A stretch of DNA of 64,000 nt from Flavobacteriales bacterium. Its GTDB lineage: Bacteria; Bacteroidota; Bacteroidia; Flavobacteriales_F; PHOS-HE28. The stretch is from positions 1 to 64,000 of the forward strand of contig JAHDVX010000019.1 in NCBI GenBank assembly GCA_023382455.1. Direction: 5' to 3'. A program made the position numbers and the translations under genes. Under the pieces are notes generated by a model. That model was not told where the DNA came from and did no database searches. It saw only the letters and a program-made list of their open reading frames with translations. Below are positions 27,092 through 37,701 of the stretch, piece by piece (the first letter of the stretch is position 1; every line of letters begins with the position of its first letter).

Positions 27092-28075
27092 ATGCGTACC
27101 GTACAATTCCGGGAGGCCCTGAACGAGGCGATGAGCGAGGAGATGCGCCGCGACCCCAATGTATTCCTGATGGGGGAGGAAGTAGCCGAGTACAACGGTG
27201 CCTACAAGGTGAGCAAGGGCATGCTGGACGAGTTCGGTCCGAAGCGCGTGATCGACACGCCGATCTCGGAACTCGGCTTTGCGGGCATCGGTGTGGGAGC
27301 GGCCATGAACGGCCTGCGGCCCATCGTGGAGTTCATGACCTGGAACTTCGCCGTTCTGGCCAGCGACCAGATCATCAATTCCGCGGCCAAGATCCTGCAG
27401 ATGAGCGGCGGGCAGTTCCACATCCCCATCACCTTCCGGGGCGGCAACGCCAGCGCGGGCCAATTGGCGGCCACGCACAGCCAGAGCTACGAGAGCATGT
27501 ACGCCAACATCCCCGGGCTGAAGGTGATCACCCCCAGCAACCCGTATGATGCCAAGGGCCTGCTGAAGGCCGCCATCCGCGACGACGACCCGGTGCTCTT
27601 CATGGAGAGCGAGCGCATGTACGGCGACAAGGGCGAGATTCCCGACGGCGAATACCTGCTGCCCATCGGCGTGGCCGACGTGAAGCGGCCCGGCAAGGAC
27701 GCCACCATCGTCAGCTTCGGCAAGATGATGAAAGTGGCCTTGGGCGCGGCCGAGGAGCTGGCCAAGGAGGGCGTGGAATGCGAAGTGATCGACCTGCGCA
27801 CCATCCGCCCGCTGGACGAGGGGGCCATCATCCAAAGCGTGAAGAAGACCAACCGCTTGGTGGTGGTGGACGAGAATTTCCCTTACGGCAGCATCGCCAG
27901 CGAAATCAGTTACCGCGTGCAGCGCCATGCCTTCGACCACCTGGATGCCCCGGTGGTGCGCGTCACCCAGGCCGATACGCCGCTGCCCTTCGCCCCGAAC
28001 CTGATCGAGGAGTCACTGCCCAACGTGAAGCGGGTGGTGGAGGCGGTGAAGGACGTGGCCTACGTGAAGGCCTGA
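27092..28075 (+). CDS. pdhB: Pyruvate dehydrogenase E1 component, beta subunit
   Basis: 327 aa from the ATG at 27092, chosen because MRTVQFREALNEAMSEEMRRD is the standard start and a -7 box lies just upstream. The transketolase-like pyrimidine-binding half contains FLMGEEVAEYNGAYKVSKG (Glu that activates thiamine diphosphate) and ELGFAGIGVGAAMNGLRPIVEFM. The C-terminal half has SFGKMMKVALGAAEEL and RTIRPLD. The alpha subunit and E2/E3 are not in the window, consistent with the dispersed arrangement common in Flavobacteriales. A branched-chain 2-oxoacid dehydrogenase beta subunit is a less likely alternative. Confidence 0.93.
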   Translation: MRTVQFREALNEAMSEEMRRDPNVFLMGEEVAEYNGAYKVSKGMLDEFGPKRVIDTPISELGFAGIGVGAAMNGLRPIVEFMTWNFAVLASDQIINSAAKILQMSGGQFHIPITFRGGNASAGQLAATHSQSYESMYANIPGLKVITPSNPYDAKGLLKAAIRDDDPVLFMESERMYGDKGEIPDGEYLLPIGVADVKRPGKDATIVSFGKMMKVALGAAEELAKEGVECEVIDLRTIRPLDEGAIIQSVKKTNRLVVVDENFPYGSIASEISYRVQRHAFDHLDAPVVRVTQADTPLPFAPNLIEESLPNVKRVVEAVKDVAYVKA

Positions 28076-28115
28076 CCACGCATCGCCTTGTGGCCGTGCG
28101 GGACAACATTGGGAG

Positions 28116-28123
28116 TATCTTTG
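28116..28123 (+). promoter_or_regulatory. Bacteroidota -7 element TATCTTTG
   Basis: An exact TAnnTTTG match 27 bp upstream of the ATG at 28150 of the secreted propeller protein. Confidence 0.55.
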
Positions 28124-28149
28124 ATGTCCGGAAAGCAAACACAGGTGCC

Positions 28150-30306
28150 ATGCGCCTTCCATTCTTCTTGGCCCTATGCCTTTCCCTGCCATCCGGGGGC
28201 AACGCCCAGCAGCCGGCGCTCCAAGGCTACCCCTTTGCGAAAGGCACCTATTTCCAAACGGTACAGGACAACGGGTTGCTTTACTGCACCACCGACCTGG
28301 GCTTGGCCATTTGGGACGTGGCCGACCCCCTCCAGCCGGCCCTGCTTTCGCGCTATGTGTATACCGGCTCGTTTCTCGATGGCAAAGCGGTGAAGCGCGG
28401 CTCGGTCATTTTTCTGGGCAAGGGGCGGGGTATCCAGGCGGTGGACGTATCCGACCACGTGAACCCCGTGGGCCAAATGCTGGAGCTGGGCGAGCCCGGT
28501 CATAGCGCCGTGTTCGAGGTGATGGACACCCTGTTGTTCACCACGCGCGGCGGTTCGTTGATCACTTGGTCGATCAGTGACCTGGACAACCCGGTGCCAT
28601 TGGACACGGTGGACCTGGATCTGTACAGTCTTTCCCGCACCGACACCGTGCTGGTGGCGGCCAGTGGAGATCAGGCGTACCGCTTGGGGGTGGGAACTGG
28701 AACCCCCATCCTTCTTGATCAGGTCCCGGTACAGGACACTTACCTGCCGGGAAGCGTGGAATACGCCGCCGGGCGGTTGGCGCTGTTCGAAGAGGAGCCC
28801 ATGAACGGGCTGACGATGCTGACCTTGTACGACGTGTCCGTTCCCGGGAGCCCCGTGGCCCAGGATGTGATCCAGGATCTTTCAGCCGGGGACCGTATCC
28901 TGTACATGGATGATTCCGCCCTTGTGGTCACGACCGGTACGGACCTGCTGCTTTACGATATAGCTGATCCGGGCCAGGCCCATTTGGCGGGTACCGTGGC
29001 CACATCCTGGCCGCATCATGACGCCGTGTTCGATGGGAACTTGATGTATACCATGTCCGGGGCATTTGGCTTCAGCGTGTTCCAACGCACGGGGCCTACG
29101 GATTTCACATTGCTTGCCACCCACGAGGCGGGCGATTGGCTGGCGTCCATGAAGGCCGGGTCTACGGGATATGTGCTGGGTGAGGGACGCGATTCCCTCT
29201 ATGTGCTCGATCCACAGGCCCCAGGCGTGGGTGCGGGGATCCGTGACAGTCGAGCCTATGATGGCTTGGATTGGTGGGTATATGGGGATCTGTTGGTGGA
29301 GATGGAGACGGCTGGTGTGGGCCAGTATGAGCTGACCCTTTTGCGGGTGGAGGCGGACGGCACATTGCAGCAGATGTCCACGATTCAGCCGGTGCATTCC
29401 GGCAACACCCATCGCTTGGGCATCTGGAACGGGCGGCTATACTGGGGCAGCTACGTTATTGATGAGATGATCACAGAGATCTACGACGTAAACAATCCGG
29501 CAAACCCCGTTTTCCTCGACACCGTCCATACGTGGTTCGATTACGGGATGGGCGGGATGCTTCTTCAGGTCAGGCCGGAACAAGGGGAAATCCGATTATA
29601 CGATGCCGCCCCGGCCCAGCCGGTGTTGCTTGCCGTGAAGAACTATACGCCGCTCTGTACGGAGGGCTTCCAGGGTGGCCCGTTGTATCCGGACCCCGAG
29701 CGTGCCCTTCTGCATGAGGTGGGAAATACATGCTACTATGTAATCGACCTGCTCGACACCAGTGACGTGCACAGCATCGGGCCCATGGAAGGCCCCGCGG
29801 TTCCGGTGACTGCGGCCAATGGCGCCGGCGTTTGGAACAAGATCCTGTACATCCCGTACCTCAGCGGGTGGGTCGTACACATCTATGATGTGGGCGTGCC
29901 CGGTTTTCTGACCCATATGACCGACCTTTCCTTGTCCAATTTCCCCCGGGACCTGGCCTTTGCGGATTCCACGATGCTCGTTGCTTATGGCGGATATGTG
30001 GAGAATTATGGTGTCAGCAGCCTCCTGCCGGACATGACCGTCCAGGTTCGGGAAACGGGGCCCGCAGAAGGGGGCTGCTTGTACCCCAACCCGGCGGCTG
30101 GAGGATTCTTCCTGCGGACGAAGTCGAGCAAGGGGCCGTTCACTGTAGAGGTGCGGGATGCCACGGGCCGGCCGGTACGAATCCAGGTAATCGGGGAAGG
30201 TGGGAGTGATGCGTGGATCTCATGCAGTGGTTTGCCGACGGGCCTGTATGCCGTGCGTTTAAGCAACGACACGGAGGTTGCCTCCATGAAATTGGTGCTG
30301 GAGTGA
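28150..30306 (+). CDS. LVIVD-type beta-propeller secreted protein, T9SS type A
   Basis: 718 aa from the ATG at 28150. The frame is open for 124 codons further upstream inside pdhB, but the signal peptide (MRLPFFLALCLSLPSGGNAQ) and the -7 box set this start. The mature protein holds repeated blades of the kind GLAIWDVADPLQPALLSRY, TLYDVSVPGSPVAQD, LLLYDIADPGQAHLAG and IYDVNNPANPVFLDT, typical of LVIVD repeats. The C-terminus (CLYPNPAAGGFFL, DATGRPVRI, GLPTGLYAVRL) is a type A sorting domain. It is a surface or secreted protein; the ligand is unknown. Confidence 0.9.
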   Translation: MRLPFFLALCLSLPSGGNAQQPALQGYPFAKGTYFQTVQDNGLLYCTTDLGLAIWDVADPLQPALLSRYVYTGSFLDGKAVKRGSVIFLGKGRGIQAVDVSDHVNPVGQMLELGEPGHSAVFEVMDTLLFTTRGGSLITWSISDLDNPVPLDTVDLDLYSLSRTDTVLVAASGDQAYRLGVGTGTPILLDQVPVQDTYLPGSVEYAAGRLALFEEEPMNGLTMLTLYDVSVPGSPVAQDVIQDLSAGDRILYMDDSALVVTTGTDLLLYDIADPGQAHLAGTVATSWPHHDAVFDGNLMYTMSGAFGFSVFQRTGPTDFTLLATHEAGDWLASMKAGSTGYVLGEGRDSLYVLDPQAPGVGAGIRDSRAYDGLDWWVYGDLLVEMETAGVGQYELTLLRVEADGTLQQMSTIQPVHSGNTHRLGIWNGRLYWGSYVIDEMITEIYDVNNPANPVFLDTVHTWFDYGMGGMLLQVRPEQGEIRLYDAAPAQPVLLAVKNYTPLCTEGFQGGPLYPDPERALLHEVGNTCYYVIDLLDTSDVHSIGPMEGPAVPVTAANGAGVWNKILYIPYLSGWVVHIYDVGVPGFLTHMTDLSLSNFPRDLAFADSTMLVAYGGYVENYGVSSLLPDMTVQVRETGPAEGGCLYPNPAAGGFFLRTKSSKGPFTVEVRDATGRPVRIQVIGEGGSDAWISCSGLPTGLYAVRLSNDTEVASMKLVLE

Positions 30307-30370
30307 ACAGGATAGCCCGGTGAGCGGGCCGAGAATCCTTGCCCGGTCGGATTGGCTTGGGCCCGAACGA

Positions 30371-30403
30371 TTTGGGCCAGTTCAAATGCTTCGGCTATTT
30401 TCG
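30371..30403 (+). promoter_or_regulatory. Putative hppA promoter (TTTG -33, TATTTTCG -7)
   Basis: TTTG at 30371-30374 and TATTTTCG at 30396-30403 are 21 bp apart, close to the Bacteroidota -33/-7 layout. The start codon is at 30465, giving a leader of about 55 nt. Confidence 0.45.
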
Positions 30404-30464
30404 CGCCCCCGAAACCGGGGATTTTTCAACTCTGCAAGGAAAATACACGTGATCACGAAAGACC

Positions 30465-33116
<2,652 letters not shown>

Positions 33117-33135
33117 CCTGTTTCGGGACTTTGTG

Positions 33136-33175
33136 AAGGGGCCGGCCCATTTGGAGCCGGCCCCTTTTGTTTTTC
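33136..33175 (+). terminator. Rho-independent terminator of hppA
   Basis: An 11-bp GC-rich stem (33136-33146 with 33156-33166) and 9-base loop, followed by TTTTGTTTTT, 19 bp after the hppA stop. Confidence 0.9.
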
Positions 33176-33345
33176 CGGATGACTCTGGGAAAATAGCCCC
33201 GGCACAGCGGGAGCCCTGTTCGTCCGGCACCAAGCCCGGCAGCACCTACGGTTGAGTTCCTTTTTCCGGTGGGGGAAAGGATGTGGGTACCGGAGGTGGT
33301 AAGGCGGAGGGCGATGGCCATTGAGTGCACCATCATGCGGTAGTC

Positions 33346-33479
33346 TGCATGGCCATGCAAATGACTCCTGTTGGCTGAACAACACGGGTCAAGAAAGTCT
33401 TGGATAAGACGTGTTGATTCTGAGGTGGATAAGGTCTGCGATTGTTAATTGGACATTTGCATGGCCATGCAAATGTCCA
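33346..33479. repeat. Pair of 18-bp repeats with a 30-bp perfect palindrome
   Basis: The 18-mer TGCATGGCCATGCAAATG occurs at 33346-33363 and again at 33458-33475. The second copy is embedded in a perfect 30-bp palindrome (33450-33479); the first has a 14-bp palindromic core. Between them CAACAC...GTCTT and AAGAC-GTGTTG (about 33379-33415) can form a bulged stem-loop. The whole lies in the 495-bp gap between the convergent ends of hppA and the deoxynucleoside kinase gene, where I see no protein-coding gene. Confidence 0.9.
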
Positions 33480-33611
33480 CCGGGGGGATGGAGGCCACGG
33501 AATGACCGTTCGCCAATAGATCCGGCGCGGACTTGAATGCCGCAGGAACACGCCTATGCGAAGCACGCACAAGCATGTACCGCCCCGAGGACCCGTTGAT
33601 GCTTCAACGGT

Positions 33612-34307
33612 CTACTTCTTCTTTGTCGGAGCCTTCTTTTTGGCGGCGGGCCTTGCCTTTCCCGCCGGGGCAGCCTTCACAGGCTCCTCGTGCGGGAAAA
33701 GCCCGTGGATCTCCGCATCGATGGCATTGATGATGGTGCCCAGGTCTTCCGGGTTGGTGTGGAAGGAGTTTTCGTCCACGTCGATCACCAGCACCTTGCC
33801 TTTGTCGTAGGTGCTGATCCAGGCTTCGTATCGTTCCTGCAGGCGCTTGAGGTAATCGATGCTGATGCTGTTCTCGTAATCGCGGCCGCGCTGGGCGATC
33901 TGTTCCACCAGGTTGGGTACGCTGGCACGCAGGTAGATCAGCAGGTCCGGGGGCGTCACTGCGCTGTCCATGTTCTGGAACAGGCGGAAGTAGTTCTCGA
34001 AATCACGCGTGGTCATCAGCCCCATGGCGTGCAGGTTGGGGGCGAAGATGTACGCGTCCTCATAGATCGTGCGGTCCTGCACCACATTGCGGCCGCTTTT
34101 GCGGATCTCCAGCAATTGCTCGAAGCGCGAGTTCAGGAAGAAGATCTGGAGGTTGAAGCTCCAGCGCTGCATGTCCTTGTAGAAATCGAAGAGATAGGGA
34201 TTGTTGTCCACGGCCTCCTCCAGGCGGTCCCAGTTGTAGTGTTTGGCCAAGAGCTTGGTGAGCGTCGTTTTTCCTGAACCGATATTGCCGGCGATCGCGA
34301 TGTGCAT
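33612..34307 (-). CDS. Deoxynucleoside kinase
   Basis: 231 aa from the ATG at 34307; the 65 codons open upstream are not protein-like. The P-loop GNIGSGKTT sits at the N-terminus (residues 7-15). The DRTIYEDAYIF motif (Asp-Arg plus Glu, as in the DRS/ERS motif of deoxyadenosine/deoxyguanosine kinases) and the YLRASVPNLVEQIAQRGRDYE lid follow. It phosphorylates deoxynucleosides for salvage. The C-terminal 21 residues are a Lys/Ala/Pro-rich tail (KAAPAGKARPAAKKKAP...) beyond the normal fold, perhaps a nucleic-acid or protein contact. Base choice (dA, dG or dC) is not decidable here. Confidence 0.92.
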   Translation of the reverse strand: MHIAIAGNIGSGKTTLTKLLAKHYNWDRLEEAVDNNPYLFDFYKDMQRWSFNLQIFFLNSRFEQLLEIRKSGRNVVQDRTIYEDAYIFAPNLHAMGLMTTRDFENYFRLFQNMDSAVTPPDLLIYLRASVPNLVEQIAQRGRDYENSISIDYLKRLQERYEAWISTYDKGKVLVIDVDENSFHTNPEDLGTIINAIDAEIHGLFPHEEPVKAAPAGKARPAAKKKAPTKKK

Positions 34308-34393
34308 GTGGAGTGTCCCTTGATTACGGATCGCGAAAATACCCCTCGCACCGGAAGGAGGTCCCGGATGTGGAAAAGTGCCGGTGCCGGTGA

Positions 34394-35197
34394 TCAGAAA
34401 CCGATGGGATCCACCAGAATGGCCTCTTGGGTCAGGCGGTACAGGCGACCTTGCTCGATGCGGGCATCCAGGACGCGTGCACTTCCACCAGTAGCTGGCC
34501 ACGGCACCTCCGTGGAGGTGAAGGCCTTCATGTCATAGCGTTCCAGCCGGCCTTCCCGTACATACCAGACGTGCCCGTCCCGCACTTGCACGCGCGTGGT
34601 TCCGGTGATGGGCATGGTGCGGATGAACGTACCGAATAGGTCGAAGACGAGTACGCCTTGTGCCGGGTCCACCAGGTAGAGTCGTCCTTCGCTCTCCTCC
34701 ATGTACACGGGTTGGGGGGTGAAGCTCAGCAACTGGTCCAATCGGCCGGAGTTGGCCACCTCGCCCCATGACCCGTCCACGCGGACCAAGGCCAGATTGC
34801 GTTCATCGAAGAACCAGATCCTGTTCTGCACCCCCATGCAGGCCAAGGTCATTTGAGGGAATCCGCGGCGGGCCAGGTCCGTTGGGTTGCCTTGGATGCT
34901 GAGGGTGTTGTCCAGCAGCGCCAGTTGGCCCTGTTGGCGCGAAAAGATCAGGGGCTTCAAGGAGGAGAAGGCGCTGATGCCCGAAATGGGGCCGAACGTG
35001 TTGAGGCTGTTGTGCGCCTTGTGGTTGCCCTGCCTGTCGTAGAGGTCCAGTTCATCGCCGCGCAGCACATACAGGTTGCCCAGCTCGTCGGTGGTGAACA
35101 TGTCCACCGGCCCGGCCACGGTCCACGGGCCTGGCGTCTGTGCCCCCAGCATTGCCGGGAACAGCAGGGACCAGGCCAGGAAGAGGATCGCTCTCAT
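34394..35197 (-). CDS. Secreted beta-propeller-like protein of unknown function
   Basis: 267 aa from the ATG at 35197, which gives a signal peptide (MRAILFLAWSLLFPAMLGAQ) and an ATGA overlap with the stop of the GH3-family gene. The mature part shows repeating beta-propeller-like strands: DELGNLYVLRGDELDLYDRQG, EGRLYLVDPAQGVLVFDLFGTFIRT, DGHVWYVREGRLERYDMKAF. There is no sorting tail, so it is probably periplasmic or inner-surface. Close coupling to the GH3-type enzyme suggests a shared role, which is not known. Confidence 0.8.
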   Translation of the reverse strand: MRAILFLAWSLLFPAMLGAQTPGPWTVAGPVDMFTTDELGNLYVLRGDELDLYDRQGNHKAHNSLNTFGPISGISAFSSLKPLIFSRQQGQLALLDNTLSIQGNPTDLARRGFPQMTLACMGVQNRIWFFDERNLALVRVDGSWGEVANSGRLDQLLSFTPQPVYMEESEGRLYLVDPAQGVLVFDLFGTFIRTMPITGTTRVQVRDGHVWYVREGRLERYDMKAFTSTEVPWPATGGSARVLDARIEQGRLYRLTQEAILVDPIGF

Positions 35198-36705
35198 ACC
35201 GGTATGGACTGCAACATCTGTTCCAGCACCGAACGGTCGTTGCAGAGGCGGGGCACCTTGTTCTGGCCGCCGAGCTTGCCGCGCTGCTTCATCCAATGGC
35301 TGAATACTCCCCGTGGCACGGCATGGACAATCGGGGGCTTCAGCACGGTATCCGTGCTCCGCTTGGCGTCATAGTCGCTGTTGAGCGCCCGCATGGTGTT
35401 GTCCATCACGGCGATGAACTGCTCCAGGCTGTCCGGTTCAACCTCGAACTCGATCACCCATTCATGCCCGCCCCGCGCTTGGTCGTCCATGTAGATCGGA
35501 CCGGCGGTGTAGTCGCTCACCACCGCGCCGGTGGCGGCGCAGGCGGCCTCGATGCCGCGGTCCGCGTTCTCCACGATCAGCTCCTCGCCGAAGGCGTTTA
35601 TGAAGCTGCGTGTGCGCCCGCTCACCTGGATCCGGTACGGCTTCGTGCTCGTGAAACGCACGGTATCCCCCGGCATGTAGCGCCAAAGCCCGCCGTTGGT
35701 ACTTATCACCAGGGCGTATTCCTGGCCGGCCTCCACCTCATGGAGGAACTTGGTCGGCGGTTGCTCGCGGTGCAGTTCCTTCACGGGGATGAATTCGAAG
35801 AAGATGCCGTAGTCCAGCATGAGCAGCAGGTCATCGGCACCTTCCACGTCCGTGATCCCGAAGAACCCTTCGCTGGCGTTGTAGGATTCCAGGTAGTTGA
35901 TGCCTGGGGAGGGGATGAGCTTGCGGTATTGCTCCTTGTACGGCCTGAAGCTCACGCCCCCGTGCATGAAGAGCTCCAGGCCGGGCCACACCTCAAGGAT
36001 GTTGTTCTTGCCGGCGAGCTCCAGCACGCGCCGCAGTACCACCAAGGTCCAGGAGGGCACGCCGGCGATGCTGCGCACATCCTCGCGCATGGTTTCCCGC
36101 GCCATCCGTTCCACCTTCTCCTCCCAGTTCTCCATCAGGGCGGTCTCGATCACCGGCGTGCGGCGCACTTCCACCCAGAGCGGCAGATTGCGGATGATGA
36201 TGGCGCTGAGGTCCCCGGTGTAGGCATCGTTGCGCAGCGGTTCGGTGGCGCTGCTGCCGCCCACCACCATGCTCATGCCCTTGTAGAGCTGGCTTTGCGG
36301 ACGCATGGCGAAATGCAGTGCGAGCAGGTCCTTTCCGCCTTTGTAATGGCACTCCTCCAGGGCTTCCCGGCTCACGGGGATGAACTTGCTCTTGGCATTG
36401 GTGGTGCCGCTGCTCTTGGCGAACCAGCGGATGTCGGTGGGCCAAAGCAGGTTCTGCTCGCCTTGGCGCATGCGGTCCACCCAGGGCTTCACCCCGCCGT
36501 AGTCCTGCAGCGGCACGTGTTGCCTGTATTCATCGGGCGTGCGGATGTCGCCGTAGTGATGGTGGCGGCCCCATTCCGTGTAGCGCGCTGCCTGGATCAA
36601 TCTGTGGAAGACCTCCAGCTGGGCCTCATGCGGGTTGTCGCGGAACAGCTCGATCTGCTGCAGCCGCTTCTTCATCAGGAAGCTGAAAAGCGCGTTGACG
36701 GGCAT
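35194..36705 (-). CDS. GH3-family (auxin-responsive promoter-like) acyl-adenylating enzyme
   Basis: 503 aa from the ATG at 36705 (MPVNALFSFLMKKRLQQIELFRDNPHEAQ), a typical GH3-family start. Motifs fit the family of ATP-dependent acyl-acid amido synthetases: FAKSSGTTNAKSKFIPVS (ATP/AMP-binding P-loop-like motif), YLESYNASEGFFGI (second adenylate motif) and LWRYMPGDTVRF with a following GRTRSFINAFGEEL (C-terminal hinge). In plants these join amino acids to hormones; the bacterial substrate is unknown. It is followed by a secreted propeller protein with a 4-bp overlap. Confidence 0.9.
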   Translation of the reverse strand: MPVNALFSFLMKKRLQQIELFRDNPHEAQLEVFHRLIQAARYTEWGRHHHYGDIRTPDEYRQHVPLQDYGGVKPWVDRMRQGEQNLLWPTDIRWFAKSSGTTNAKSKFIPVSREALEECHYKGGKDLLALHFAMRPQSQLYKGMSMVVGGSSATEPLRNDAYTGDLSAIIIRNLPLWVEVRRTPVIETALMENWEEKVERMARETMREDVRSIAGVPSWTLVVLRRVLELAGKNNILEVWPGLELFMHGGVSFRPYKEQYRKLIPSPGINYLESYNASEGFFGITDVEGADDLLLMLDYGIFFEFIPVKELHREQPPTKFLHEVEAGQEYALVISTNGGLWRYMPGDTVRFTSTKPYRIQVSGRTRSFINAFGEELIVENADRGIEAACAATGAVVSDYTAGPIYMDDQARGGHEWVIEFEVEPDSLEQFIAVMDNTMRALNSDYDAKRSTDTVLKPPIVHAVPRGVFSHWMKQRGKLGGQNKVPRLCNDRSVLEQMLQSIPV

Positions 36706-36725
36706 GGTCCAGCGATGGGTGCGCC

Positions 36726-36733
36726 TACTTTCG
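36726..36733 (+). promoter_or_regulatory. Putative -7 element TACTTTCG
   Basis: One base off TAnnTTTG, 25 bp upstream of the ATG at 36759 on the plus strand, within the 53-bp divergent gap with the GH3-family gene. Confidence 0.4.
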
Positions 36734-36758
36734 TGCGGAAGGTAATACCCTTGTGCCG

Positions 36759-37595
36759 ATGGATGGATCACCATTGCAAAAGATGCTTGCATGGCTGGAC
36801 GAAGATGCGGGGTCGGCATCTGATGGGATTTCGCGTGTGCGCTATGCCTTGCGGCAGGCCGGCGGTGACCTGGTGATGGATGGGCAGGTGGGCCGGGAGT
36901 TCGTGCTGCGCTTCACCGGGGCGCGGTCCTGCACGGCCTGCGGCCGGTCCGTGAAGAAGCTGTTCGGTCAAGGTCTTTGTTTCCCGTGCTTCCAGAACGC
37001 GCCGGAGGCGAGTCCCTGCATCATTCGTCCGGAGTTGTGCCGTGCGCACCTGGGTGAGGGCAGGGATCCGGATTGGGAAGCGGCCCACCACCTGCAGGAA
37101 CACATCGTCTACCTGTCGTTCACGGGCGGTGTAAAGGTGGGGGTGACCCGCGCGAAGCAGGTGCCCGTGCGGTGGATCGACCAGGGCGCCACAGTGGCGC
37201 TGCCCATCGCCCGCGTACCGTATCGGCAGTTGGCGGGTGCCATGGAAGTGGACCTGAAAAAGCACTTCGCCGACCGGACCGATTGGCGGAAGATGCTGTT
37301 ATGGAGTACCGCGGGCGGCAGGGAGGAGGAATTGCTTCTGCAGGCACGCGGCCGGGTGGAGCAGATCCTGGACCCGGCACTGCGGCAATACTTGGTCCCG
37401 GATGGTGTCCCGGTCCGCTTGGCTTATCCCTTGGCCGATGTGCCTCCCAAGCTGGTCAGTGTGCAGCTGGACAAGCTTCCGGAGATCGCAGGCCGCCTGC
37501 AGGGCATCAAGGGCCAGTACCTGGTTTGGGCCGACGGCCGGGTGCTGAACGTGCGCAACCACACGGGCTTCCACGTGGAAATTTCCGGATCGTAA
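36759..37595 (+). CDS. DUF2797 family protein (zinc-binding, unknown function)
   Basis: 278 aa from the ATG at 36759; a GTG six bases upstream is an alternative. An N-terminal beta region (residues 20-60) is followed by Cys pairs likely to bind zinc (CTAC, CFPC and Cys residues in SPCIIRPELCRAH). A central YLSFTGGVKVGVTRAKQVPVRWIDQGA segment recalls the GIY-YIG-like block of this family. I recognise it as DUF2797; no activity is established that I know of. Confidence 0.85.
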   Translation: MDGSPLQKMLAWLDEDAGSASDGISRVRYALRQAGGDLVMDGQVGREFVLRFTGARSCTACGRSVKKLFGQGLCFPCFQNAPEASPCIIRPELCRAHLGEGRDPDWEAAHHLQEHIVYLSFTGGVKVGVTRAKQVPVRWIDQGATVALPIARVPYRQLAGAMEVDLKKHFADRTDWRKMLLWSTAGGREEELLLQARGRVEQILDPALRQYLVPDGVPVRLAYPLADVPPKLVSVQLDKLPEIAGRLQGIKGQYLVWADGRVLNVRNHTGFHVEISGS

Positions 37596-37653
37596 CCTTC
37601 CCCCGAACCCCGGCGTTCAACAGGCAGGGTTTGGATTTTGGGTTTATGGGTGG

Positions 37654-37688
37654 AGGGGCCTGGCGCGAGCCGGGCCCTTCTGTTTTTT
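37654..37688. terminator. Terminator between convergent genes
   Basis: A GC-rich stem (37656-37664 with 37669-37677, one G-U pair) with GCGA loop, followed on the plus strand by TTCTGTTTTTT. It serves the DUF2797 gene and could also act on sppA from the other side. Confidence 0.85.
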
Positions 37689-37701
37689 CGCCACCCGCCG
37701 T

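Noticed and set aside
33379-33479. Integron attC-like site
   Set aside because: Palindromic elements are present but the expected core sites and an integrase or cassette are not visible.
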